Assembly (NCBI RefSeq): GCF_030815975.1
Contig: NZ_JAUSXL010000001.1
Span: forward strand, 1-64,000
Reading direction: 5' to 3'
Length of the DNA stretch: 64,000 bases
DNA from: Variovorax paradoxus
Lineage (GTDB): Bacteria > Pseudomonadota > Gammaproteobacteria > Burkholderiales > Burkholderiaceae_C
The first letter of the stretch is position 1, and each line of letters begins with the position of its first letter. Shown here piece by piece: positions 39,658 through 49,917 of the stretch. Below the pieces are notes generated by a model. The model searched no databases. It saw nothing but the letters and a program-made list of their open reading frames with translations, and had not been told where the DNA came from. Made by a program: the position numbers and the translations under genes.

Positions 39658-41436
39658 CTACTTCTTCTTCACCGGGGGCAGGTCGGTGCAATGCCCTTCG
39701 AAGACCTCGGCCGCCATGCCGATGGATTCGCCGAGCGTCGGATGCGGGTGGATGGTCTTTCCGATGTCGGCGGGCTCGCAGCCCATCTCGATAGCCAGGC
39801 ACAGCTCGCTGATCAGGTCGCCCGCATGCGTGCCGACGATGCCGCCACCGACGATGCGATGCGTGGCCTCGTCGAACAGCAGCTTGGTGAAGCCCTCGTC
39901 GCGCCCGTTGGCAATGGCGCGGCCCGATGCGGCCCAGGGGAACACCGCCTTGCCGACCTTCAGGCCTTCGGCCTTGCACTGCTCCTCGGTCTTGCCGGCC
40001 CAGGCCACCTCGGGGTCGGTATAGGCCACCGAGGGGATCTGCCGCGCGTCGAAGTACGACGCCTCGCCGTGCGCCACTTCGGCCGCCACGTGCGCTTCAT
40101 GCACGGCCTTGTGCGCGAGCATCGGCTGACCGACGATGTCGCCGATGGCGAAGATGTGCGGCACATTGGTGCGCATCTGCTTGTCGACTTCGATGAAGCC
40201 GCGGTCGGTGACGGCCACGCCGGCCTTGTCGGCGCCGATCTTCTTGCCGTTCGGGCTGCGGCCCACGGCCACGAGCACGAGGTCGTAGACCTGCGGCCCC
40301 TTCGGTGCCTTCTCGCCCTCGAAGCTCACTTCGATGCCGGCCTGGGTGGCTTTGGCACCGACCGTCTTGGTCTTCAGCATGACGTTGTCGAAGCGCGGCG
40401 CGTTGAACTTCTCCCATACCTTCACGAGGTCGCGGTCGGCGCCCTGCATGAGGCCATCGAGCATCTCGACCACGTCGATGCGCGTGCCCAGCGTCGAGTA
40501 CACCGTGGCCATCTCCAGGCCGATGATGCCGCCGCCGACGACCAGCATGCGCTTGGGAATGCTCTTGAGCAGCAGCGCGCCGGTGGAGTCGACGACGCGC
40601 TCGTCCTCGGGCATGAAGGGCAGCTTCACGGCCTGCGAGCCCGCGGCGATGATGGCCTTGGCGAACTTCACCACCTTCTTCGCACCGCCCTCGCCCGCCA
40701 CCTCGACGTGGTGCGCATCGAGGAAGCTGCCGACGCCGGTGACCACCTCGACCTTGCGCGCCTTCGCCATGCCCGTGAGGCCGCCGGTGAGCTTCTTGAT
40801 GACGCCGTCCTTGAAGCCGCGCAGCGCGTCGATGTCGACTTCGGGCGCGGTGTACTTGATGCCGTGCCTGGCGAGCAGCTTCACCTCGTCCATCACGCCG
40901 GCCGTGTGCAGCAGTGCCTTCGACGGGATGCAGCCGACGTTGAGGCACACACCGCCGAGCGTGGCGTAGCGTTCGACCAGCACGGTCTTCATGCCGAGGT
41001 CCGCGCTGCGGAAGGCGGCCGAGTAGCCGCCGGGGCCGGCGCCGAGCACGAGCACTTCGCACTCCAGATCTACTTTGCCGGCGTAGCCGGCCGCTTCACT
41101 CCCTCTCCCGCCTGCGGGAGAGGGCTGGGGTGAGGGTGGGGCCGTTGCCCTCACCCCCGGCCCCTCTCCCGCAGGCGGGAGAGGGGAGGCAGCGGCAGCC
41201 GTTTCGATGACCAGGATCACCGAGCCTTCGCTCACCTTGTCGCCGAGCGCGACCTTCAGCTCCTTCACGGTCCCCGCATGGCTAGACGGAATCTCCATCG
41301 AAGCCTTGTCCGACTCCACCATGATCAACCCGGTGTCGACCGCAATCACCTCGCCCGGCTTGGCCAGCAGTTCGATGACCGCGACATCCTTGAATTCGCC
41401 GATGTCCGGGACCTTGACTTCCACCATGTGTGCCAT
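39658..41436 (-). CDS. lpdA: Dihydrolipoyl dehydrogenase with N-terminal lipoyl domain (PDH E3)
   Basis: 592 aa. A lipoyl domain opens the protein (VEVKVPDIGEFKDVAVIELL, lipoyl Lys in VESDKASME near residue 44). A linker of about 40 residues is encoded by a REP-like palindrome pair. The E3 flavoprotein follows: VLGAGPGGYSAAFR, the redox disulfide GGVCLNVGCIPSK, VVGGGIIGLEMA, FAIGDIVGQPMLAH and the His-Glu pair in HPHPTLGES. It reoxidises dihydrolipoamide with NAD. The lipoyl-E3 fusion is common in betaproteobacterial PDH. It follows aceF by 13 bases. Confidence 0.93.
   Translation of the reverse strand: MAHMVEVKVPDIGEFKDVAVIELLAKPGEVIAVDTGLIMVESDKASMEIPSSHAGTVKELKVALGDKVSEGSVILVIETAAAASPLPPAGEGPGVRATAPPSPQPSPAGGRGSEAAGYAGKVDLECEVLVLGAGPGGYSAAFRSADLGMKTVLVERYATLGGVCLNVGCIPSKALLHTAGVMDEVKLLARHGIKYTAPEVDIDALRGFKDGVIKKLTGGLTGMAKARKVEVVTGVGSFLDAHHVEVAGEGGAKKVVKFAKAIIAAGSQAVKLPFMPEDERVVDSTGALLLKSIPKRMLVVGGGIIGLEMATVYSTLGTRIDVVEMLDGLMQGADRDLVKVWEKFNAPRFDNVMLKTKTVGAKATQAGIEVSFEGEKAPKGPQVYDLVLVAVGRSPNGKKIGADKAGVAVTDRGFIEVDKQMRTNVPHIFAIGDIVGQPMLAHKAVHEAHVAAEVAHGEASYFDARQIPSVAYTDPEVAWAGKTEEQCKAEGLKVGKAVFPWAASGRAIANGRDEGFTKLLFDEATHRIVGGGIVGTHAGDLISELCLAIEMGCEPADIGKTIHPHPTLGESIGMAAEVFEGHCTDLPPVKKK
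41101..41186. repeat. REP-like palindrome pair inside the lpdA linker
   Basis: Two oppositely oriented copies. Copy A (41101-41136) has the stem CCCTCTCCCGC-CT-GCGGGAGAGGG followed by ctggggtgaggg. Copy B (41148-41186) is its inverse, with 12-base arms. They are read in frame as Pro/Gly/Ser-rich linker (SPLPPAGEGPGVR and SPQPSPAGGRGSEA). The layout resembles a BIME (paired REPs), but placed in a coding region. Confidence 0.85.
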
Positions 41437-41449
41437 TTGGGGGCTTCCT

Positions 41450-43054
41450 TCAGAACAGCACGCGCCGCAGATCGGCGAGCACGTTGGCGAAATGGACGTT
41501 GAAGCGCGCGGCGGCAGCGCCGTCGATCACACGGTGGTCCCACGACAGCGAGAGCGGCAGCGTGAGGCGCGAGGCGTAGGTCTTGCCGTCGGAAGAGTGC
41601 TGCTTCCAGTAGCTCTTGCAGACGCCCATGATGGCGACCTCGGGCGCGTTGATGATCGGCGTGAAGTAGATGCCGCCGATGCCGCCCAGCGAGCTGATGG
41701 TGAAGGTGCCGCCCGACATCTGGTCGGGCTTGAGCTTGCCCTCGCGCGCGAGCTTGGCGAGCTCGCCCATCTCCTTCGCGATGTCGGGCACGGTCTTCTG
41801 GTCGACGTCGCGGATCACCGGCACCATGAGCCCGTTGGGCGTGTCGGCCGCGAAGCCGATGTGCCAGTAGTTCTTGAGCACCAGCGCGTCGCCGTCGAGG
41901 CTGGCGTTGAATTCGGGAAACTTCTTCAGCGCGGCCACGGCCGCCTTCATCATGAAAGGCAGCATGCTGATCTTCACGCCCGACTTCTCCAGCTCCTTGT
42001 TCATCTGCAAGCGGAACTGTTCGAGGTCGGTGATGTCGGCCTCGTCGTGCGTCGTCACATGCGGAATGACGACCCAGTTGCGGTGCAGGTTGGCGGCGCT
42101 GATCTTCTTGATGCGGGGCAGTTCCCGGCGTTCGGTCGGGCCGAACTTGGCGAAGTCGACCTTGGGCCAGGGCAGCAGGTCGATGCCGCCGACGCCACCG
42201 CCTGCAGGGGCGGCGGCAGCCTTGCCGACGGCCGGTGCAGCAGATGCACCGCCCCCCTTCGCGAAGGCCTCGACGTCCGCACGCACGATGCGCCCGTGGT
42301 CGCCGGTGCCCTTGACCTTGCCGAGGTCCACGCCGAGTTCGCGTGCGAGCTTGCGCACGGCAGGACCGGCGTAGGCGAGTGCAAAGCCCGCTTCGACCTC
42401 CGCATTGCCGGCAGGCAGCGCCACCGCCGCGGCTTCACTCCCTCTCCCGCTCGCGGGAGAGGGCTGGGGTGAGGGTGCGGCCCCCACCACGGGCGCATCG
42501 CCCGTAGAAAGCGACAGAATCACCGACCCTTCACTGACCTTGTCCCCGATCTTGATGCCGATGGCCGTCACCACGCCCGACAGCGGCGCGGGCACGTCCA
42601 TCGTGGCCTTGTCCGATTCGAGCGAGACGATCGGGTCCTCGGCCTTCACCGTGTCGCCGACCTTCACGAAGATCTCGATGACCGGCACGTCCTTGAAGTC
42701 GCCGATGTCGGGCACGCGCACCTCGGCCACGCCGGCCGGCGCGCTGGTGGCCGACGGCGCGGCGCTCACGCTGGGCTTGGCGGCTTCGGCCGGTGCGGCC
42801 GCGGCAGCACCGATCTCCGCCTTGAACGTCATGATGACGCTGCCTTCACTGACCTTGTCGCCCAGCTTCACGGCGATGGACTCCACCACGCCACCGCGCG
42901 GCGCGGGCACGTCCATCGTCGCCTTGTCGGACTCGAGCGAAACCAGCGGGTCCTCGGCCTTCACCGTGTCGCCCGGCTTCACGAAGATCTCGATGACCGG
43001 CACATCGCTGAAGTCGCCGATGTCCGGAACCTGGATGTCGATTGCGTTGCTCAT
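41450..43054 (-). CDS. aceF: Dihydrolipoyllysine acetyltransferase (PDH E2), two lipoyl domains
   Basis: 534 aa. Two lipoyl domains, each with VSLESDKATMDVPAP around the lipoyl Lys (about residues 45 and 160). A linker partly encoded by a REP-like palindrome follows, then a peripheral subunit-binding domain (AGPAVRKLARELGVDLGKVK, TGDHGRIVRADV) and the acetyltransferase core with FTISSLGGIGG and the active-site SWDHRVIDGAAAARF. Transfers acetyl from E1 to CoA. The ATG at 43054 is 13 bases after the aceE stop. Linkers are Ala/Pro-rich, as usual for E2. Confidence 0.94.
   Translation of the reverse strand: MSNAIDIQVPDIGDFSDVPVIEIFVKPGDTVKAEDPLVSLESDKATMDVPAPRGGVVESIAVKLGDKVSEGSVIMTFKAEIGAAAAAPAEAAKPSVSAAPSATSAPAGVAEVRVPDIGDFKDVPVIEIFVKVGDTVKAEDPIVSLESDKATMDVPAPLSGVVTAIGIKIGDKVSEGSVILSLSTGDAPVVGAAPSPQPSPASGRGSEAAAVALPAGNAEVEAGFALAYAGPAVRKLARELGVDLGKVKGTGDHGRIVRADVEAFAKGGGASAAPAVGKAAAAPAGGGVGGIDLLPWPKVDFAKFGPTERRELPRIKKISAANLHRNWVVIPHVTTHDEADITDLEQFRLQMNKELEKSGVKISMLPFMMKAAVAALKKFPEFNASLDGDALVLKNYWHIGFAADTPNGLMVPVIRDVDQKTVPDIAKEMGELAKLAREGKLKPDQMSGGTFTISSLGGIGGIYFTPIINAPEVAIMGVCKSYWKQHSSDGKTYASRLTLPLSLSWDHRVIDGAAAARFNVHFANVLADLRRVLF
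42440..42475. repeat. REP-like palindrome inside the aceF linker
   Basis: CCCTCTCCCGC-TC-GCGGGAGAGGG (42440-42463) followed by ctggggtgaggg (42464-42475). It is the same unit as copy A in lpdA, differing only in the loop. It is translated in frame as PSPQPSPASGRGSEA between the second lipoyl domain and the subunit-binding domain. Confidence 0.85.
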
Positions 43055-43067
43055 GCTATGCCTTGCC

Positions 43068-45740
43068 TCAGACGGTCCAGGGGGCGGCGCGCTCGGCATC
43101 GAGCCCATACTTCTCGATGGCCTCGGCCACCACGGCGTGCTTGATCACGCCGTCGTCGGCCAGCGCCTTGAGCGCGGCCACGGCCACGTGCCAGCGGTCG
43201 ACCTCGAAGAAGCGGCGCAGCTTGCGGCGGTAGTCGCTGCGGCCGAACCCGTCGGTGCCCAGCACGGTGTAGCGCCGGCCCGCGGCCTGCACGTACTCGC
43301 GCACCTGGTCGGCGTAGTTGCGCATGTAGTCGGTGGCCGCGATGACCGGGCCGTCGTGGCCTTCGAGGCACTGCTCGACATGGCTCTTGCGCGCGGGCTC
43401 GGTCGGATGCAGCCGGCTCCAGCGCTCGGCGACCATGCCGTCGCGGCGCAGTTCGTTGTAGCTGGTGGCGCTCCACACGTCGGCGGCAATGCCGAAGTCG
43501 GCCTTCAGCAGCTCGGCCGCGAACATCACTTCGCGCAGGATGGTGCCGCTGCCCATCAGCTGCACGCGGTGGCCTTTCTTCGGGGTCTTGCCGCCGTCGC
43601 TGAGCTGGTAGAGCCCCTTGAGAATGCCCGCCTCGCTGCCCTCGGGCATGCCGGGGTGGGCGTAGTTCTCGTTCATGAGGGTGATGTAGTAATACACATC
43701 TTCCTGCTCGGCGTACATGCGGCGCATGCCATCGCGCACGATGGCCACCACCTCGTAGGCAAAGGTCGGGTCGTACGAAACGCAGTTGGGAATGGTGCCG
43801 GCCAGGATGTGGCTGTGGCCGTCCTCGTGCTGCAGGCCTTCGCCGTTGAGCGTGGTGCGCCCCGCGGTGCCGCCCAGCAGGAAGCCGCGCGCGCGCATGT
43901 CGCCGGCCAGCCAGGCCAGGTCGCCCACGCGCTGCAGGCCGAACATCGAGTAGTAGATGTAGAACGGGATCATCGGCACGTTGTTGGTGCTGTACGAGGT
44001 GGCCGCGACGATCCAGCTGGACATCGCGCCGCCCTCGTTGATGCCTTCCTGCAGCACCTGCCCGTCCTTCGACTCGCGGTAGTACATGAGCTGGTCGGCG
44101 TCCTGCGGCTTGTAGAGCTGGCCCAGCGAGGACCAGATGCCGAGCTGGCGGAACATGCCTTCCATGCCGAAGGTGCGCGACTCGTCGGGCACGATGGGCA
44201 CCACGTGCTTGCCGATCTGCTTGTCGCGCACCAGCGTGCCGAGCATCTGCACGAAGGCCATGGTGGTGGAGATTTCGCGCTCGCCGGTGTCCTTGAGCAG
44301 GCGCTCGAAGGTGGCCAGCGGCGGAATCTCGAGCGCGGTCGACTTGCGGCGGCGCTGCGGCAGGTAGCCGCCGAGCGCGGCGCGGCGCTCGCGCAGGTAC
44401 TTCATCTCGGGGCTGTCTTCGGCCAGCCGGATGAAGGGCACATTGGGCAGCTCTTCGTCCGACACCGGGATCTGGAAGCGATCGCGGAAACCGCGCAGCG
44501 CGTCCTGCGTCATCTTCTTGGCCTGGTGCGCGATCATCTGGCCTTCGCCCGATTCGCCCATGCCGTAGCCCTTCACGGTTTTCGGCAGGATCAGCGTGGG
44601 CTGGCCCTTGTGCTTGACGGCCGCGGCATAGGCGGCGAACACCTTCTCGGGGTCGTGGCCGCCGCGCGTGAGGCCCCAGATCTCGTCGTCGCTCATGCCG
44701 GCGACCAGCGCGCGGGTCTCGTCGTACTTGCCGAAGAAATGCTCGCGCACGTAGGCGCCGCTCTTGCTCTTGAAGTCCTGGTACTCGCCGTCCACGCACT
44801 CTTCCATGCGCTGCAGCAGCTTGCCGCTCTTGTCTTTGGCGAGCAGCTGGTCCCAGCCGCTGCCCCAGAGCACCTTGATGACGTTCCATCCGGCCCCGCG
44901 GAATACGCTCTCGAGCTCCTGCACGATCTTGCCGTTGCCGCGCACCGGGCCGTCCAGGCGCTGCAGGTTGCAGTTGATGACGAACACGAGGTTGTCCAGG
45001 CTCTCGCGGCCCGCGAGCGAGATGGCGCCCAGCGATTCGGGCTCGTCCATTTCGCCGTCGCCCATGAAGGCCCAGACCTTGCGCGGCGCCGTGTCGGCGA
45101 GGCCCCGGCCATGCAGGTACTTGAGAAAGCGCGCCTGGTAGATCGCCATCAGCGGGCCCAGGCCCATCGACACGGTGGGGAACTGCCAGAAGTCGGGCAT
45201 GAGCCACGGATGCGGGTACGACGGGATGCCGTTGCCCTCGGACTCCTGGCGGTAGTTGAGCAGCTGCTGCTCGCTCAGGCGCCCTTCGAGGAAAGCGCGC
45301 GCATAGATGCCGGGCGAGCTGTGGCCCTGGATGAAGAGCAGGTCGCCGCCGTGGGTGTCGGTGGCCGCATGCCAGAAATGGCCGAAGCCGATGTCGTAGA
45401 GCGTGGCCGCCGACTGGAAGCTCGCGATGTGGCCGCCGAGTTCGGACGAGTCCTTGTTGGCGCGCAGGATGATCGCCATCGCGTTCCAGCGGATGATCGA
45501 GCGCAGGCGGTGCTCGATCTCGCGGTTGCCGGGAGACTTTTCTTCCTTCTCGGGCGGGATGGTGTTCTTGTAGGCCGTGTTCAGCGAGCGGGGCACGTAC
45601 ACGCCCTCGCGGCGGCCCTCGTCGACGAGGCGATTCAGCAGAAAGTTGGCGCGCTCGCTGCCGCGGTGTTGTTGAACCGCGCCGAACGCGTCCACCCACT
45701 CGCCGGTTTCCGTGGGGTCAAGATCACCCATGGTGCTCAT
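43068..45740 (-). CDS. aceE: Pyruvate dehydrogenase E1 component, homodimeric
   Basis: 890 aa, close to the 887 of E. coli AceE. Key parts: IEHRLRSIIRWNAMAII at the start, the thiamine-diphosphate motif GDGEMDEPES ending in a Asn-containing INCNLQRLDGPVRGN, YGMGESGEG, the transketolase central region (FGMEGMFRQLGIWSS) and the C-terminal domain (VLGTDGFGRSD). Decarboxylates pyruvate and transfers the acetyl to the E2 lipoate. The ATG at 45740 follows AGGAGACAAACCG. First gene of the aceE-aceF-lpdA-esterase-maeB-dctA run. A sigma-54-type promoter lies about 65 bases upstream. Confidence 0.94.
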   Translation of the reverse strand: MSTMGDLDPTETGEWVDAFGAVQQHRGSERANFLLNRLVDEGRREGVYVPRSLNTAYKNTIPPEKEEKSPGNREIEHRLRSIIRWNAMAIILRANKDSSELGGHIASFQSAATLYDIGFGHFWHAATDTHGGDLLFIQGHSSPGIYARAFLEGRLSEQQLLNYRQESEGNGIPSYPHPWLMPDFWQFPTVSMGLGPLMAIYQARFLKYLHGRGLADTAPRKVWAFMGDGEMDEPESLGAISLAGRESLDNLVFVINCNLQRLDGPVRGNGKIVQELESVFRGAGWNVIKVLWGSGWDQLLAKDKSGKLLQRMEECVDGEYQDFKSKSGAYVREHFFGKYDETRALVAGMSDDEIWGLTRGGHDPEKVFAAYAAAVKHKGQPTLILPKTVKGYGMGESGEGQMIAHQAKKMTQDALRGFRDRFQIPVSDEELPNVPFIRLAEDSPEMKYLRERRAALGGYLPQRRRKSTALEIPPLATFERLLKDTGEREISTTMAFVQMLGTLVRDKQIGKHVVPIVPDESRTFGMEGMFRQLGIWSSLGQLYKPQDADQLMYYRESKDGQVLQEGINEGGAMSSWIVAATSYSTNNVPMIPFYIYYSMFGLQRVGDLAWLAGDMRARGFLLGGTAGRTTLNGEGLQHEDGHSHILAGTIPNCVSYDPTFAYEVVAIVRDGMRRMYAEQEDVYYYITLMNENYAHPGMPEGSEAGILKGLYQLSDGGKTPKKGHRVQLMGSGTILREVMFAAELLKADFGIAADVWSATSYNELRRDGMVAERWSRLHPTEPARKSHVEQCLEGHDGPVIAATDYMRNYADQVREYVQAAGRRYTVLGTDGFGRSDYRRKLRRFFEVDRWHVAVAALKALADDGVIKHAVVAEAIEKYGLDAERAAPWTV

Positions 45741-45802
45741 CGGTTTGTCTCCTGTGTCATGGCCGGGACCTGCATCGGGCGATGCGGCCGGCCTTGGTAC
45801 AG

Positions 45803-45818
45803 AGCAATCGATGTGCCA
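45803..45818 (-). promoter_or_regulatory. Sigma-54 (-24/-12) promoter upstream of aceE
   Basis: On the minus strand the sequence is TGGCAC-ATCGA-TTGCT, matching the sigma-54 consensus TGGCAC-N5-TTGCW with GG and GC at the required 10-base separation. It lies about 63 bases upstream of the aceE ATG. The -24 element overlaps a perfect hairpin GCCACGC-GGC-GCGTGGC at 45815-45831. DctD, the only sigma-54 activator seen in the window, is encoded in the same gene block. I did not identify an upstream enhancer with confidence. Confidence 0.72.
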
Positions 45819-45964
45819 CGCGGCGCGTGGCGCGCAAGGCACGCTAAGTCGTTGATTTCATGGGGAACGAGGCAAGCATGAAACGGATGGTCTGCCGACG
45901 ATCCGGATGCGCGGCGATGAGGCCGTCCGAATCGCCGGACCGGTGATTGGGGTGAACCCTGACG

Positions 45965-47260
45965 CTACTTCAAAGCAGCGCCGCCCCGTGCGAGGTACTG
46001 CGCCGACAGGCGGGCGAACTGGCCGCCATCGGTGCTGATGGAGGTCTGGACGGACCCGCCCGCACTGAAGACGATCGCGAAGGCATAGGTGTCGCCGTAC
46101 TCCTGGGCGTTGCGCAGCATGTAGTCGACATGGTTGTCGCGATAGTGCAGATCGGTGCCGCCCGGCGTGGCGGACGGCACGCCCATCGGCGTCTGCCACC
46201 ACAGGATCGGCAGCCCGTTGCCCAGCGCCGCGCGGTAGTCCGAGATCTGGCGCTGGGACTCGTGGAAGTTCGGGCTGGCGACGTTGCTTTCGTCCCAGTA
46301 GAACGGGCCGCTTCGCCCCGTGCATTCCGCGGGCGGCGATGCAACTTCCCTGCAGCCCGCGTCGCGGTCGGTGGTCTGGGCGACGATGAAGTCCGCCTGC
46401 TGCGCCCCCACGGAACGCATCTGCGCGCCGACCTCGGCAGCGGTGCCGTTCCAGAACGCGGGCGGGAATCCCAGCAGCGCCTTGGGCGCGATCTGCCTGC
46501 CCATCTGCACCAGGCACTGGCCCAGGCCGGCGGCGGTGTTCGGCAAGCCGCTGCATTCGGACTGGCTGTTCACCAGGGCCACCACCCGCGTCGCGTCGCG
46601 AGACGGCGCCTGCGCCGCGACGAAGCCCCAGAAGTCCGGCTCCAGATTGACCAGGACGGGCGTGCCGAGGGCTGCAATGCGCTGGTACATCAGCCGCACC
46701 TGCGCCCAGTAGCTGTTCATGAAGGTCGCGTCGTTGAGGATGCTCAAGTTGCCCTCGCCGCTCGTTGCCATCTGGTAGAGCGTGAACATCGGGACCGCGC
46801 CGTAAGCCTGGATGTCCTGCGCGGTGTAGGTGATGTACGCACCTTCCGGGCTGTTCCAGGTGGGCCAGGCGCCTGCGCCAACGCCTACGAGGTAGGTGTC
46901 GACGATGTCGGGGTGGATGTCCTGGCTTTTCATCTGCGCGAGGGGGTTGCCCGCGCCGAGTCCGAGCAGCACCCGCGCGGGCTTGCCGAGCCTGGTCGCC
47001 AACGCGGTGGTCGCCGGGGTGGGTGAAACGCCTCCACCCGTGCCGCCCGTGCCACTTGTGCCACCCGTACCGCCGCCGCTTTGGCCATCGCCACCCTGGC
47101 TGCCGCCAGTACTGCCCTGGCTGGCGCTGTTGCTGCCGGCCAGGCCGATCGGCGCGGCCAAGCCGCCCCCTTGACTACCGCCACCGCCACCGCCACCGCA
47201 GCCGAACAGGAACGCCGAAAGCATCAGTGCGGAAACGCATCGCCGGGAAAACATGATCAT
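45965..47260 (-). CDS. Gly-rich lipoprotein of unknown function
   Basis: 431 aa from the ATG at 47260 (an ATG two codons later is equally possible). Signal MFSRRCVSALMLSAFLFGC with lipobox LFGC, then seven Gly and a 60-residue Gly/Ser/Thr-rich linker. The ~330-residue globular part has segments like MFTLYQMATSGEGN, LVNLEPDFWGFVAAQ and LPILWWQTPMGVP, which look like the strand ends of a TIM-barrel glycoside-hydrolase-like fold with a possible catalytic Glu in NLEPD. I cannot name a family. It stands alone downstream of the fucose operon and upstream of nothing obvious; no clear ribosome site. Confidence 0.7.
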   Translation of the reverse strand: MIMFSRRCVSALMLSAFLFGCGGGGGGGSQGGGLAAPIGLAGSNSASQGSTGGSQGGDGQSGGGTGGTSGTGGTGGGVSPTPATTALATRLGKPARVLLGLGAGNPLAQMKSQDIHPDIVDTYLVGVGAGAWPTWNSPEGAYITYTAQDIQAYGAVPMFTLYQMATSGEGNLSILNDATFMNSYWAQVRLMYQRIAALGTPVLVNLEPDFWGFVAAQAPSRDATRVVALVNSQSECSGLPNTAAGLGQCLVQMGRQIAPKALLGFPPAFWNGTAAEVGAQMRSVGAQQADFIVAQTTDRDAGCREVASPPAECTGRSGPFYWDESNVASPNFHESQRQISDYRAALGNGLPILWWQTPMGVPSATPGGTDLHYRDNHVDYMLRNAQEYGDTYAFAIVFSAGGSVQTSISTDGGQFARLSAQYLARGGAALK

Positions 47261-47316
47261 GAAAAAACTATTTGAGATTGAAGGGGAATCAGACGCCGCG
47301 GCACCGGGTGCACGAT

Positions 47317-47796
47317 TCATACCCACGCCCCCTGCCCGGAAAGGAGCGCATGAATCAACGCGGAAAGTGACATGAAGCGTCGCTTCGGGGATCGACCTGC
47401 GACAGCCATGGCCGGCCTTCGAGTTGCGGCTGACAAAAAAGGAATGTCGAAGCCGCCGCAAGCACCTACAGCTTGAATATCCGATCCATCTCCAGCCACT
47501 TTCTCGCCTTCCGGAGTCCACGGCGTAGGCGCCTGGAACTTCCACATCAGCTCTTCCCACGCGCGAATCTTCGGATCGCTGCGCGTCGCAGCCGCCATCG
47601 CCTCGGCGTCGTAGCGCGCGTCGTCCGTTTCCATCAGCATCACCATCCGCGTCCCGAGCCGATAGATCTCCATTCCCGTCACGCCATGCGCATGCAGATG
47701 CGCGCGCACCTCCGGCCAGATGTCGCGGTGGTAGGCCTCGTACTCGGCGATCAGCGCCGGGTCGTCTTTCAGGTCAAGGGCAAGGCAGTGGCGCAT
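47317..47796 (-). CDS. L-fucose/L-rhamnose mutarotase, C-terminus frameshifted
   Basis: As read the frame encodes 159 aa, too long for this ~105-110 aa family. The body is typical: MRHCLALDLKDDPALIAEYE, YHRDIWPEV, GVTGMEIYRLGTRMVMLMET, WEELMWKFQAPTPW. After PEGEK the expected ending WLEMDRIFKL and a TAG at 47466-47468 lie in the next frame, reached by removing one base from the TTT at 47500-47502. So the real gene is probably 47466-47796 (109 aa) with a one-base insertion. It interconverts sugar anomers for the L-fucose dehydrogenase encoded 11 bases upstream. Confidence 0.82.
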   Translation of the reverse strand: MRHCLALDLKDDPALIAEYEAYHRDIWPEVRAHLHAHGVTGMEIYRLGTRMVMLMETDDARYDAEAMAAATRSDPKIRAWEELMWKFQAPTPWTPEGEKVAGDGSDIQAVGACGGFDIPFLSAATRRPAMAVAGRSPKRRFMSLSALIHALLSGQGAWV

Positions 47797-47807
47797 GGGG
47801 GAAGCGA

Positions 47808-49895
<2,088 letters not shown>

Positions 49896-49917
49896 GAGCG
49901 AGGCCTTCGAAGAAGAA

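Noticed and set aside
42405..45881. 1158-codon plus-strand open frame opposite aceE/aceF
   Set aside because: Composition is His/Ala/Arg/Gly-rich without motifs, and it lies antisense to unmistakable PDH genes; typical high-GC shadow.
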